From: Verticiella sediminum
GTDB lineage: Bacteria; Pseudomonadota; Gammaproteobacteria; Burkholderiales; Burkholderiaceae_B
DNA length: 64,000 nt
Reading direction: 5' to 3'
Assembly: GCF_007558815.1 (NCBI RefSeq)
Contig: NZ_VLTJ01000016.1
Span: 1-64,000, forward strand
This document shows, in pieces, positions 54,720 through 63,584 of the stretch. Below the pieces are notes generated by a model. It did no database searches, had not been told where the DNA came from, and worked only from the letters and a program-made list of their open reading frames with translations. The stretch's first letter is position 1. Each line of letters starts with the position of its first letter. The position numbers and the translations under genes were made by a program.

Positions 54720-55286
54720 CATCGTGTCGCAGGCATGCGATGCGCGATTCATTCGATCTAGTGCGGCCTCGAATCCGCCGTCGCGATAGCGTGGCAGGCG
54801 TGGCATGGCGATGGTCGCGCCGCACCGGAGGCTCGATCTGCTGACGCGAGGCCGACCTGCGCGACGGTGTCTTCCGCGCGCTCGAGACCTTCATGGCAAA
54901 CGCGTGCTGACGGGCGAGTGGTGCCGCACGGCGGGCCCGCGATGACGGCCGTCCCGATGGGGGTTGCCCAGCGCCCGACTTGGTTGAACCTGGCGCCATA
55001 GGCTGGCCCCGCGCACCTCGCACCCGGGCCGCTGGCTGGCGGGCGATGAGCAGTTTTTCGAACGCGAGACGATAACCGCGCAGACTTCCTGCCGGCGGGC
55101 CGACTCGGCTTCGCGCCGATGGCGCCCCAACGTGCGCTGCGACATGCTTGCCCGCGCGTGACCGTCCCCGGGGCGCACTGGCCCCTAGCCAACGACGTTT
55201 GTCCAAGCTTCCCATCTCCGCGCACAACGCACGGAGCAGGTTGACGGCCTGTTCGCTCGCTCAACGCGTTGCGATGCATCCCGTTC
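54720..55286. other. Stretch without recognisable genes
   Basis: About 570 nt before the promoter of the dioxygenase operon. Open frames exist on the minus strand, but the translations are Arg/Pro-rich and match no family I know. There is no tRNA, terminator or transposase signature. It may be an eroded gene. Confidence 0.4.
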
Positions 55287-55316
55287 TTGACAAAACCTTC
55301 GCGCGATCCCAATAAT
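55287..55316 (+). promoter_or_regulatory. Sigma-70 promoter of the dioxygenase/ABC operon
   Basis: Consensus TTGACA (55287-55292), 18-nt spacer, AATAAT (55311-55316). The operator repeats begin about 20 nt downstream, in a position to block transcription. Confidence 0.6.
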
Positions 55317-55338
55317 GAAACCGCATATCGATATTAGG

Positions 55339-55372
55339 TATTGCATATACTTATTAAGTATTGCAATGCAAT
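55339..55372. promoter_or_regulatory. IclR operator upstream of the dioxygenase gene
   Basis: ATTGCAATGCAAT (55360-55372) is a 13-nt near-perfect palindrome, preceded by a related half-copy TATTGCATATAC (55339-55350). The same 13-mer occurs at 61230-61242 beside the IclR gene. It lies just downstream of the promoter. Confidence 0.7.
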
Positions 55373-55422
55373 AAAAAACCCTGGTGAATTCACCGGAGCC
55401 ACTGTCGAGAACGGGATCCATC

Positions 55423-56307
55423 ATGAGCACGCGAATCGAATTCAAGCCGGCGTCCGCCTATGTCGGCGCCGAGGTGTGTGGGGTCGACCTGACCGCTCCG
55501 CTGGGCGACGAGGAGCTCGCCAGCCTGCGCCGGGCGCTGGGCGAATACGGCGTGCTCGTGTTTCGCGAGCAGTCGTTGACGCCCGAGCAGCACATTGCCG
55601 TGGCCGAGAGCTTCGGCAATATCGACGTCAACCGGTTTTTCGCGGCGGTGCCGGGATACCCGATGATCGCCGAAGTGCGCAAGGACCCTGGGCAGAAGTC
55701 GAACATCGGCGAGGGCTGGCACACCGATCACAGCTATGATCTTGCGCCGGCCCTGGGGTCGCTGCTGTATGCGCGGACCGTCCCCACGCTTGGTGGCGAT
55801 ACCCTGTTCGCCAGCATGTATGCCGCGTACGACGCGCTGTCCGACGGTTTGAAGCACACCCTGGATGGCTTGCAGGCGCTGCATTCCAGCCGGCACGTCT
55901 TCGGCGCGCAGCGCGTGCGCGATTGGGGCGATCTGCAGGGCCGGCTGATGAATACCGGCTCGGCCACGCAGGATGCCGTGCACCCGGTCGTCATTCGTCA
56001 TCCCATCAGCGGCCGCAAGGCGCTCTATGTCAACCCGGACTTCACGGTCGGCATTGATGGCTGGTCGCAGGCCGAGTCCCGCGGGTTGCTCGAATTCCTT
56101 TACCAACATGCGGCGCGTCCCGAGTTCACCATGCGCCTGCGCTGGCGGGAAAACACCTTGGCGTTCTGGGACAACCGCGCGACCTGGCATTTCGCGCTGA
56201 ACGACTATCACGGACAAGCGCGTCTGATGCACCGGATCACGCTGCAAGGCGTGCCGCTTCTTCCTGGCGCCGATACCGGCGCGCTCACCGTGGTCGCCGC
56301 GACCTGA
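55423..56307 (+). CDS. TauD/TfdA-family Fe(II)/2-oxoglutarate dioxygenase
   Basis: 294-residue oxygenase that hydroxylates and often cleaves its substrate. The iron ligands are visible: WHTDHSYDL (HxD, about residues 102-104) and the distal His in NRATWHFALNDYHG. The 2-oxoglutarate-binding Arg follows in RLMHRITLQG. It is first in an operon with a polyamine-type ABC importer, so its substrate is probably an imported amine, sulfonate or betaine-like compound. I start at ATG 55423; upstream GTG 55384 has no ribosome-binding site. An IclR-type operator lies just upstream. Confidence 0.93.
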   Translation: MSTRIEFKPASAYVGAEVCGVDLTAPLGDEELASLRRALGEYGVLVFREQSLTPEQHIAVAESFGNIDVNRFFAAVPGYPMIAEVRKDPGQKSNIGEGWHTDHSYDLAPALGSLLYARTVPTLGGDTLFASMYAAYDALSDGLKHTLDGLQALHSSRHVFGAQRVRDWGDLQGRLMNTGSATQDAVHPVVIRHPISGRKALYVNPDFTVGIDGWSQAESRGLLEFLYQHAARPEFTMRLRWRENTLAFWDNRATWHFALNDYHGQARLMHRITLQGVPLLPGADTGALTVVAAT

Positions 56308-56349
56308 GTGGGCGGTAACCCAGTCACCCTCCATTCACCGGGAATCGCC

Positions 56350-57414
56350 ATGACTGTCGTATCACGTCGCACCTTTCTCCTTTCGTCCGCAGCCCTGGTC
56401 GCGAGCGCCTACGTTCCCGCGCCGTCGGCGCAAGGGCGCAAGAGCCTGACCGTCGTCTCATGGGGTGGACCCTACCAGCGCGCGCAAAGCCAAGCGGTCT
56501 GGCGCCCCGCGGCCAAGGCGCTCGGCATCGAACTTGTCGAGGAAACCTACAATGGGCTGGCCGACCTGCGCTTGCGGGTACGCTCGAATTCGGTGAACTG
56601 GGACGTGGTGAGCATCGGGGCCGGCGGGGCGGCACGCGCCAGCGCCGAGAAGCTGCTCGAACCTCTGGACTACGATGTCATCGACGTCTCCACCTTCTTT
56701 CCCGGCTATCACGGCGAGCATTGGGTGGCGGGCGATCTGTATTCCACCGCGCTCGCCTGGAACACCGAGGTCTACAAGAATGCCGCGCCGGCCTCGTGGG
56801 CCGATTTCTGGGACGTCGAGCGTTTCCCCGGCCACCGCGCCTATCGCAACCAGGCGCTCGGCCATCTGGAGCCTGCGCTCATGGCCGATGGCGTCGCGCC
56901 ACAGGATGTGTACACCACGCTGTCCACCGATGAAGGCCTCAAGCGCGCGATCGACAAGGTGGCGCGGCTCAAGCAGCACATCGCTGCGTTCTGGGGCTCG
57001 GGCGCGCAACAAGCGCAGCTACTCAACGACGGCGCGGTCGACATGGCCTCGGCCTGGACGGGCCAGATCGCTCCGCTCATGAAGGCGGGACGGCCGATCG
57101 CCATGACGTACGCGCAAGGCATGTTGGACGCCGACTGCTACGTGGTGCCGCTGGGCGCGCCCCATCGCGAGCTGGCCATGGCCTTCCTGAACGAGGCGTC
57201 CAAGGCGCAATACCAGGCCGCGTTCTCGATGGCCATGCCTTATGGCGCTGCCAACGAGGCGGCCTATGGCGACGGCCTCATTCCGGCGGAGGTCGCGGCC
57301 ACGCTGCCGTCTTCGCCTGAGAACCTGGCCAAGCAGCTGCGACTGGATGCCGAGTGGTGGCGCGACAACCAGGCGCGCGCCGAGAAGCTGTACCAGGAGA
57401 TGATCAGCCGCTGA
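56350..57414 (+). CDS. ABC transporter substrate-binding protein (PotD/PotF type)
   Basis: 354-residue periplasmic receptor of the spermidine/putrescine-type family. The signal peptide has a twin-arginine look (VVSRRTFLLSSAALVASAYV). LTVVSWGGPYQRAQSQAVW is the typical family opening, and WDVVSIGAG, AFWGSGAQQAQLLNDGAVDMA and LDADCYVVPLGAPH are conserved ligand-cleft segments. The receptor, ATPase and two permeases are encoded in order, so this is a complete importer. ATG 56350 begins the signal peptide. The ligand is unknown, but cationic amines are common for the family. Confidence 0.94.
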   Translation: MTVVSRRTFLLSSAALVASAYVPAPSAQGRKSLTVVSWGGPYQRAQSQAVWRPAAKALGIELVEETYNGLADLRLRVRSNSVNWDVVSIGAGGAARASAEKLLEPLDYDVIDVSTFFPGYHGEHWVAGDLYSTALAWNTEVYKNAAPASWADFWDVERFPGHRAYRNQALGHLEPALMADGVAPQDVYTTLSTDEGLKRAIDKVARLKQHIAAFWGSGAQQAQLLNDGAVDMASAWTGQIAPLMKAGRPIAMTYAQGMLDADCYVVPLGAPHRELAMAFLNEASKAQYQAAFSMAMPYGAANEAAYGDGLIPAEVAATLPSSPENLAKQLRLDAEWWRDNQARAEKLYQEMISR

Positions 57415-57518
57415 ACGCGGCGCCCCGGCCCGAGCTTCGGGGCCTGCCGATGCGATGCGCTACGAGCCTGCAGCGTCGGCGGGTCCGTGGCGGTTCGGGA
57501 ACATGATGGGAGTTGACG

Positions 57519-58619
57519 ATGCATCAACCGCTGGCCGCCGTTCCTACGGCTTCGGAGAAGATCGGCCTTCACGTGCGCGGCGTGCGCAAGCGTTATGGCA
57601 AGACCAGCGTGCTCGATGGCGTGACCTTGGACGTGCGTCCCGGCGAGTTCCTGACGCTGCTGGGCCCCTCGGGTTCCGGCAAGACGACGTTGCTGATGGT
57701 GATTGCCGGCTTCGTCAGGCCCGAGTCCGGGGAAGTGCTGCTGGGCCCGCAGGACATCGTGCGCCGGCCGCCGCACGAACGCGGCGTCGGCATGATGTTC
57801 CAGAACTATGCGCTGTTTCCCCACATGACGGTGGGCGAGAACATCGCCTATCCGCTCAAGCTGCGCGGCGTGCCGCCCGCCGAGCGCGCCGAACGGGTGG
57901 CCGTTGCGCTCGACCTCGTGCAACTGGCCGGATATCAGGACCGTTCGATCGACGCGCTGTCCGGCGGCCAGAAGCAGCGCATCGCGCTGGCACGCGCCAC
58001 CGTGTTTCGGCCACGCCTGCTGCTGATGGACGAGCCGCTGTCGGCGCTGGACAAGAAGCTGCGTGAGCAAATGCAGATCGAGCTGCGCCGCCTGCACCAA
58101 CAACTGGGTATGACCACCATCTGCGTGACGCACGACCAGCGCGAGGCGCTGACGATGTCCGATCGCATCGCCGTCATGCACGGCGGCAACATTGTCCAGT
58201 TGGGCACGCCCACGCAGTTGTACGAGGCACCGGCCAACGAGTTCGTCGCCGATTTCATCGGCGAGTCGACCATCCTGCCGATCGACGCCTCGGGCGATCG
58301 GCCGAGGCTGCGCGGCCGGCTGCTGCATCTGCCGCGGGACTGCCGGCCGGGCGCCGATTCTCGCGTGGTGATCCGGCCAGAGCGGCTGGTGGTGCTCGAG
58401 GCCGGCCAGGACGGCGCCGGCATGAACGTGTTCGAAGGCACGGTCTCGCACTGCGTCTACGAGGGTGAGAGCGTCGTCGTGCACGTCGACGTGGGCGAGG
58501 CCGCGCCGCTGCGCGCGCGCATGCTGGCGCGGCGCGACGGCGGTGGTGCCGCTCCCGCCGCGGGTTCCGCCGTGCGGGTTGCTCTGCACGCCGATGACAC
58601 GATCGTGGTGGCGGCATGA
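57519..58619 (+). CDS. ABC transporter ATPase (PotA type)
   Basis: 366-residue ATPase energising the importer. Walker A is GPSGSGKTTLL (residues 49-59), the Q-loop FQNYALFPHMTV, the signature LSGGQKQRIALARA, and Walker B LLLMDEPLSALD followed by the H-loop CVTHDQREAL. The C-terminal TOBE domain (about residues 280-366) is typical of PotA/MalK-like subunits. GGGAG lies 6 nt upstream of ATG 57519; a TTG two codons earlier is less likely. It overlaps the first permease gene by four bases. Confidence 0.96.
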   Translation: MHQPLAAVPTASEKIGLHVRGVRKRYGKTSVLDGVTLDVRPGEFLTLLGPSGSGKTTLLMVIAGFVRPESGEVLLGPQDIVRRPPHERGVGMMFQNYALFPHMTVGENIAYPLKLRGVPPAERAERVAVALDLVQLAGYQDRSIDALSGGQKQRIALARATVFRPRLLLMDEPLSALDKKLREQMQIELRRLHQQLGMTTICVTHDQREALTMSDRIAVMHGGNIVQLGTPTQLYEAPANEFVADFIGESTILPIDASGDRPRLRGRLLHLPRDCRPGADSRVVIRPERLVVLEAGQDGAGMNVFEGTVSHCVYEGESVVVHVDVGEAAPLRARMLARRDGGGAAPAAGSAVRVALHADDTIVVAA

Positions 58620-59488
58620 ACGCGAACGATGTTGGATTGCGTCGCGATGAACGCAACGAGCGTCTCGTGCTGCTCGGCCTGCTCGTGCCGGCCCTGTTGC
58701 TCATCGGCCTGTTCGTGCTGGTGCCCGTGGGCATGCTCGTCTTCCTGTCGTTCACCGACGGCGCCGGCGGCTTCACGCTGGACAATTACCTGCGCCTGGT
58801 CGACGGCGACGCGTACATGCGAGTGTTCCTGACCACGTTCGAGATCTCGCTGGTCACCACCGCGATCTGTGTGGTGCTGGCGCTGCCGCTGTCGTACTGG
58901 CTCACGCGCCTACCCGGCCGCGTGGCCGGGCTGTTGATGATCCTGATACTGATCCCGCTCTGGACGTCGGTGCTCGTGCGTACCTACGCCTGGATGGTCA
59001 TTCTGCAGCGCAACGGCGTGATCAACCAGGCCGGCATGGCGCTGGGCCTGTGGGACACGCCGCTCGCCTTGTCGTTCAACGAAACCGGGGTGCTGATCGG
59101 CACCGTGCACATCATGCTGCCCTATATGGTGTTGCCCATCTACGCTGCCATGAAGAAGATCGACATCTCGCTGGAGCAGGCCGCCGCGACGCTTGGCGCC
59201 TCGCCGATGCGCGCCTTCCTGACCGTGTTCTTGCCGTTGTCCATGTCGGGCGTGGCCGCCGGCGCGCTGATCACCTTCGTTCTATGCCTGGGCTTCTACG
59301 TCGTGCCGGAGATCCTGGGGGGAGGGCGCGTCGTGATGCTGGCGATCCAGACCGCCAAGGACGTTCAGGTGTTCTACAACTGGGGGGCGGCCGGTGCGTT
59401 GGGCGTGGTGCTGCTGGTCGTGACCATCGCGCTGATGGCGCTGGCGAACCGGTTCACCCCGCGCCGTCTGGGCGCGGATCAAAATTGA
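58616..59488 (+). CDS. ABC transporter permease (PotB type)
   Basis: 290-residue inner-membrane subunit with six predicted helices, starting LLGLLVPALLLIGLFVLVPVG. The ATPase-contacting EAA loop is visible as LEQAAATLGASPMRAFLTVFLPLSMSG. It pairs with the second permease to form the channel. Its ATG overlaps the ATPase stop (ATGA), showing translational coupling. The substrate follows that of the receptor. Confidence 0.95.
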   Translation: MNANDVGLRRDERNERLVLLGLLVPALLLIGLFVLVPVGMLVFLSFTDGAGGFTLDNYLRLVDGDAYMRVFLTTFEISLVTTAICVVLALPLSYWLTRLPGRVAGLLMILILIPLWTSVLVRTYAWMVILQRNGVINQAGMALGLWDTPLALSFNETGVLIGTVHIMLPYMVLPIYAAMKKIDISLEQAAATLGASPMRAFLTVFLPLSMSGVAAGALITFVLCLGFYVVPEILGGGRVVMLAIQTAKDVQVFYNWGAAGALGVVLLVVTIALMALANRFTPRRLGADQN

Positions 59489-59496
59489 GGGAGCGC

Positions 59497-60273
59497 ATGA
59501 TGGGCCGGTTTATTCTGGGCAGCGCCAGCGTGGCCATTCTGTTCTTCCTGGTCTCACCCACCTTTTTCATTGTGCCGATGTCGTTCTCAGCCAGCGAGTT
59601 CTTGAGCTTCCCGCCCGAGAGCTGGTCGCTGCGCTGGCACGAGGAGTTCATGGAATCGGTGCAGTGGCGCGACGCGATCCGGGTGTCGCTGCTGGTGGCG
59701 GTGGCCAACGTGGCGGTGTCGGTGACGCTGGGCACCATGGCCGCTTACGGCCTGCTCAACGCGCGCTCAAAGATGTGCGGCCATCTGTTCGCTGCGCTGC
59801 TCACGCCAATGATCTTTCCAGTGATCCTGCTGGCTGTGGGCAGCTTCTACTTGTACGCGAAGATCGGCTTGCTCAACAGCATCCTGGGCCTGGTGCTGGC
59901 GCATGCCTGCCTGTCGATTCCGATCGTGATGATTCTGATGCTGGCCGCCCTGAAGGATTTCGACTTCAATCAGGAGCGTGCGGCCCGCGTGCTGGGGGCG
60001 ACCCGCCTGAAGGCATTCTTCACCATCACCTTTCCGCAGATCCGGTTCGCCACCATTTCAGCGAGCTTGTTCGCCTTTCTTACTTCGTTCGACGAGGTGG
60101 TGATCTCGATCTTCATCTCGGGGGGCGAGAACACCACGCTGACCAAGCGCATGTTCACTGCGCTGCGCGACATCATGGAGCCGACCGTGGCGGCGATCTC
60201 GACCTGGGTGCTCCTGCTCACCTGCGTCGTGCTGATCGTGGCCCAGCTGCTGGCACACCGGCCGCGGCGCTGA
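59497..60273 (+). CDS. ABC transporter permease (PotC type)
   Basis: 258-residue second inner-membrane subunit. The helices include VAILFFLVSPTFFIVPMSF and LLTPMIFPVILLAVGSFYL. The EAA loop is QERAARVLGATRLKAFFTITFPQIR. GAGGGAG precedes a tandem ATGATG start; the first was used. It completes the transporter and is convergent with the IclR gene 37 nt downstream. Confidence 0.95.
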   Translation: MMGRFILGSASVAILFFLVSPTFFIVPMSFSASEFLSFPPESWSLRWHEEFMESVQWRDAIRVSLLVAVANVAVSVTLGTMAAYGLLNARSKMCGHLFAALLTPMIFPVILLAVGSFYLYAKIGLLNSILGLVLAHACLSIPIVMILMLAALKDFDFNQERAARVLGATRLKAFFTITFPQIRFATISASLFAFLTSFDEVVISIFISGGENTTLTKRMFTALRDIMEPTVAAISTWVLLLTCVVLIVAQLLAHRPRR

Positions 60274-60310
60274 GGCGGCGCCGGGCCGTTGCGGGAGCGC
60301 CGCTCGCGGA

Positions 60311-61099
60311 TCAGGTGATGGCACGCACTGCGGAGATCACCAGCGGCGCGAACTGCGCTTCGGCCTGCTCCGGCGTGTAGCGAGTTCGCGCCACGCTGAC
60401 GTTGATTGCGCCCACCGGCCGGCGGTCTGGCCCCAGCAGCGGCGCGGCGATCGACAAGTCCCCCAGGTAATACTCCTCCCAGGCCACGGCATAGCCTTTC
60501 TCCTGGGCCTGGTCCAGCTTCTCCTCCAGCGCGGGCAGGCTGCGTACCGTATACGGCGTATGGGCGACGCGATCGGAGCGGCGCAGTACGTTCATCGCCT
60601 CGTCACGCGGCAGCCTGGACAGGATCGCGATGCCGGGTGCCGTGCAATAGGCCGGCAATTCCGTGCCTACCACCACGTCGGCGTTCAGCACGTGCGGGCT
60701 CGCGAAGCGCGCCGCGAAGATGATGGATGTATCGCTGGGCACGGTCAGGTTGACCGTCTCGCGGATGCTGTTGCTCAACTCCTGCAGATATGGGGTTGCA
60801 CGGCCGATCAATTCGTTCGTCTGGATGTAGTGGCTGCCCAGCGTCAGCGTGCGCGCCGTCAATTCGAAGCGCTTGGTCTGCGGGTCCTTCGCCAGGTAGC
60901 CCAGCTTGGTCAGCGTGTGCGCGAACCGCTGTGCCGCGCTCTTGCCCATGCCGTCGAGCGCGGCGATCTGCGCCAGGCTGAGCGAGCGCTGGTTGCCGCC
61001 GAACGCATCGAGCACGGCAAAGGCCTTGATGACGGAATGCACGGTGAGCGGGTCGACCCGGGGTGTGCCGGTGGCGGCTTCTTGTTCGTCGTCTTTCAC
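60311..61099 (-). CDS. IclR-family regulator of the dioxygenase/CoA-ligase cluster
   Basis: 262-residue regulator. The winged HTH is VHSVIKAFAVLDAFGGNQRSLSLAQIAALDGMGKSAAQRFAHTL. The effector domain has SIRETVNLTVPSDTSIIFAAR and YAVAWEEYYLGDLSIAAPLLG. It is divergent from the enoyl-CoA hydratase gene and lies between the two catabolic operons, and the same 13-nt palindrome stands before both, so it probably controls both. The inducer would be a pathway intermediate, by analogy with other IclR proteins. Confidence 0.94.
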   Translation of the reverse strand: MKDDEQEAATGTPRVDPLTVHSVIKAFAVLDAFGGNQRSLSLAQIAALDGMGKSAAQRFAHTLTKLGYLAKDPQTKRFELTARTLTLGSHYIQTNELIGRATPYLQELSNSIRETVNLTVPSDTSIIFAARFASPHVLNADVVVGTELPAYCTAPGIAILSRLPRDEAMNVLRRSDRVAHTPYTVRSLPALEEKLDQAQEKGYAVAWEEYYLGDLSIAAPLLGPDRRPVGAINVSVARTRYTPEQAEAQFAPLVISAVRAIT

Positions 61100-61221
61100 G
61101 GTGGTGGCCTGGAAAAAGCGGAGCGCGGCCCCGGCGAGTTAACGAATCGCCGCGTGCGCTGCGAAGAGCCATGTTAGACGATCGGGAAAATTGCTGCACA
61201 ATTCAGTCTACCGATATACAA

Positions 61222-61242
61222 TATAATAAATTGCAATGCAAT
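61222..61242 (+). promoter_or_regulatory. -10 element and IclR operator upstream of the enoyl-CoA hydratase gene
   Basis: Consensus TATAAT (61222-61227) is followed directly by ATTGCAATGCAAT (61230-61242), identical to the operator at 55360-55372. The operator covers the expected transcription start. No good -35 is seen, so an activator may also be needed. Confidence 0.7.
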
Positions 61243-61267
61243 ACTTCGTGTTTATTTGGAGGTGCAC

Positions 61268-62032
61268 ATGCCCGAGTACGTCATTACCGATGTCCGCCAA
61301 GGGGTCGGCATCATCACGCTGAACCGGCCCCATATCCTCAACGCCTGGCATCGCCCCATGCGCGACGAACTGCGCACCGCGCTGCAGACGTTCGTGGACG
61401 CGTCGGATGTCGAGGCCATCATCCTGACGGGCGCCGGCGAGCGTGCCTTCTGCGCGGGGCAGGATCTGAGCGAGACCAAGGGCTTCGACGCCGACGGCAT
61501 CGAAGGCTGGATGCGCGAATGGGAGGTGCTGTACGACCAGATCCGCGCCATTCCCAAGCCGCTGGTGGTGGCGCTCAACGGCCTGGCCGCCGGCTCGGCG
61601 TTCCAGGTGGCATTGCTCGCCGACTACCGCATCGGCCATGACGGCTGCCAGATGGGCCAGCCGGAAATCAACGCCGGGGTAGCCAGCAACACCGGCCCGT
61701 GGATCATCCGTGAGATGTTGGGCCTGGCCCGTACGTACGAGCTTGCGCTGACTGGTCGCATGATGTCCGCTGCCGAATCCCACGCATTGGGCCTGATCAA
61801 TCGCCTGGTGCCGCGCGAACGCGTGCTGGACGAATCCATCGCCCTGGCGCTCGAACTGGCGGCCAAGCCCAAACTCACGTTCAAGCTGACCAAGCAACGC
61901 CTGCGCGAGATGACCGAGGCCGGGTTCCGGGATTCGATCGAGGCCGGCGTGCGTCATCAGCGCACCGCCTACGACGACGGCGAGCCCGCCAAGATGATGG
62001 AACAATTCCTCGCCAAGCGTGCCAACCGCTGA
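61268..62032 (+). CDS. Enoyl-CoA hydratase/isomerase family protein
   Basis: 254-residue crotonase-fold enzyme. VGIITLNRPHILNAWHRPM opens the fold. RAFCAGQDLSE supplies the first oxyanion-hole amide, and LNGLAAGSAFQVALLADYRI (AAGSAF) the second, with GQPEINAGVASN carrying a Glu at the usual catalytic region. It acts on an acyl-CoA made by the adjacent ligase. CaiD-like crotonobetainyl-CoA hydratases are a similar branch, but substrate cannot be read from sequence. GGAGG precedes ATG 61268. It is first in the second operon. Confidence 0.94.
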   Translation: MPEYVITDVRQGVGIITLNRPHILNAWHRPMRDELRTALQTFVDASDVEAIILTGAGERAFCAGQDLSETKGFDADGIEGWMREWEVLYDQIRAIPKPLVVALNGLAAGSAFQVALLADYRIGHDGCQMGQPEINAGVASNTGPWIIREMLGLARTYELALTGRMMSAAESHALGLINRLVPRERVLDESIALALELAAKPKLTFKLTKQRLREMTEAGFRDSIEAGVRHQRTAYDDGEPAKMMEQFLAKRANR

Positions 62033-62046
62033 CACCATCCACAGCC

Positions 62047-63579
62047 ATGACCGAAGACAGTTTCGTGTCGCTGCTGGCCTCCCGGGCCGCGCGCGGTCCC
62101 CAGGATGTGTTTGCCACCTTCAATGGCACGCCGATCACGTTCGCCCGCCTGCGTCAGGCTTCCGATGCGATCGCCGCCTGGCTGGCCCGGCGTGGCCTGA
62201 GCCGGGGCGAACGTGTGGCGGTGATGATGCGCAACAGCCCGGACAGCATCGCCGTCCTGTATGCCCTGGCCAAGACCGGCCTGGTCTGGGTGCCGGTCAA
62301 TGTGCAGCAGCAGGGCGAGGGGCTGCGCTATCTGCTGTCGCAGGCCGAGCCCGCGCTGGTGCTCGCGGACGTCGATTTCCTTCCTACCATCGCAGCCTGC
62401 GGGCTGCAGCAGGCGCCGCCTATCGTCGCCAGCCGCGACCCGGCGGCGGCGGAAGATATTGCGCGCGTGGCCGCGCGCGCCGATTCCTTCGAGGCTCCCG
62501 TGCCGAAGGCCGACGACCTCTTCGCCATCAGCTATACCTCGGGCACCACCGGCCGGCCCAAGGGCGTCATGGTCACGCACCGGATGCTGGCCTTCGCGGC
62601 GCGCGGCGCATTGCTCACCTCGCAGGCGCGTGGCGGCGACGTGTTCTTCGTGTGGGAACCGCTCTATCACATCGGTGGCGCCCAACTCATCGTCATCCCG
62701 TTGCTGTGCGACGTGCGGCTGGCCATGGTGGACCGCCTGAGCGTGAGCCGCTTCTGGCAGCAAGTCGGGCAGTGTGGCGCTACCCAGATCCACTACCTGG
62801 GCGGCCTGCTGCAGATGCTTCTGAAGCAGCCAGCGGCCGCGCACGACCGCGCCCATCAGGTCCGCGTGGCCTGGGGTGCCGGCTTGCCGGCGGAGTATTG
62901 GCAGCCCTTCCAGGATCGTTTCGGCATCCCTGTGGTCGAGTGCTACGGCATGACCGAAGCGTCCAGCTTCACCACGTGTAACCTGGCCGGCGTGCCGGGC
63001 TCCGTCGGCCAGGCCGTGCCCTGGCTCTCGTTCGATGTGCGCGATCCCGCGGGCCGGCCGCTGGCCGCCGGCGAGCGCGGGGAGATCGTGGTGCACGCGC
63101 GCCAGCCGGGTGCGGTGTTCGCGGGCTACTACCGCGCTCCCGAACCCACCGCCCACGCGCTGCGCGACGGTCGCCTCCACACGGGCGACCTCGGTTGGCG
63201 CGACGATGCGGGGAACCTGTTTTTCGCCGGCCGCATGACTGACAGCTTGCGAGTGCGTGGCGAGAACGTGTCCGCCTTCGACGTGGAACATGCCGCCAGC
63301 AGTCATCCCGCGGTCGACGCGGCCGCCGCCATCGGCGTGAGGGCCGACGTGGGCGAGCAGGAGATCAAGCTCTTCATCCGCCTGAAGCCCGGCGCGGCGG
63401 CCGAGCTGGCCGATATTTCGGCATGGCTCTCCACCCGCCTGGCCAAGTATCAGAACCCGCGCTATCTCGCCCTGATCGACGAGTTGCCGTACACGCCTAG
63501 CCAGCGCGTCATGAAACACCTGCTGCCGGCCGACGTCACCGGTTGCTACGACCGCCTGCACGCAGCGAAAACCTCCTGA
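62047..63579 (+). CDS. AMP-forming CoA ligase, CaiC-like, A10 lysine replaced
   Basis: 510-residue ligase of the ANL superfamily. A3 is AISYTSGTTGRPKGVMVTH, A5 VECYGMTEASSFT and A7 HTGDLGWRDDAGN. The A8 hinge is RVRGENVSAFDVE. The A10 motif reads LPYTPSQRVMK, where the catalytic Lys of the usual TGK motif is an Arg and the Gly is Gln, which may slow adenylation. The overall look is close to crotonobetaine/carnitine-CoA ligases. It follows the hydratase by 14 nt and precedes the aldehyde dehydrogenase by 5 nt. Confidence 0.93.
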   Translation: MTEDSFVSLLASRAARGPQDVFATFNGTPITFARLRQASDAIAAWLARRGLSRGERVAVMMRNSPDSIAVLYALAKTGLVWVPVNVQQQGEGLRYLLSQAEPALVLADVDFLPTIAACGLQQAPPIVASRDPAAAEDIARVAARADSFEAPVPKADDLFAISYTSGTTGRPKGVMVTHRMLAFAARGALLTSQARGGDVFFVWEPLYHIGGAQLIVIPLLCDVRLAMVDRLSVSRFWQQVGQCGATQIHYLGGLLQMLLKQPAAAHDRAHQVRVAWGAGLPAEYWQPFQDRFGIPVVECYGMTEASSFTTCNLAGVPGSVGQAVPWLSFDVRDPAGRPLAAGERGEIVVHARQPGAVFAGYYRAPEPTAHALRDGRLHTGDLGWRDDAGNLFFAGRMTDSLRVRGENVSAFDVEHAASSHPAVDAAAAIGVRADVGEQEIKLFIRLKPGAAAELADISAWLSTRLAKYQNPRYLALIDELPYTPSQRVMKHLLPADVTGCYDRLHAAKTS

Positions 63580-63584
63580 GCGAC

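Noticed and set aside
54758-55312. Minus-strand frames in the gene-free stretch
   Set aside because: Arg/Pro-rich translations without family resemblance and without a ribosome-binding site.
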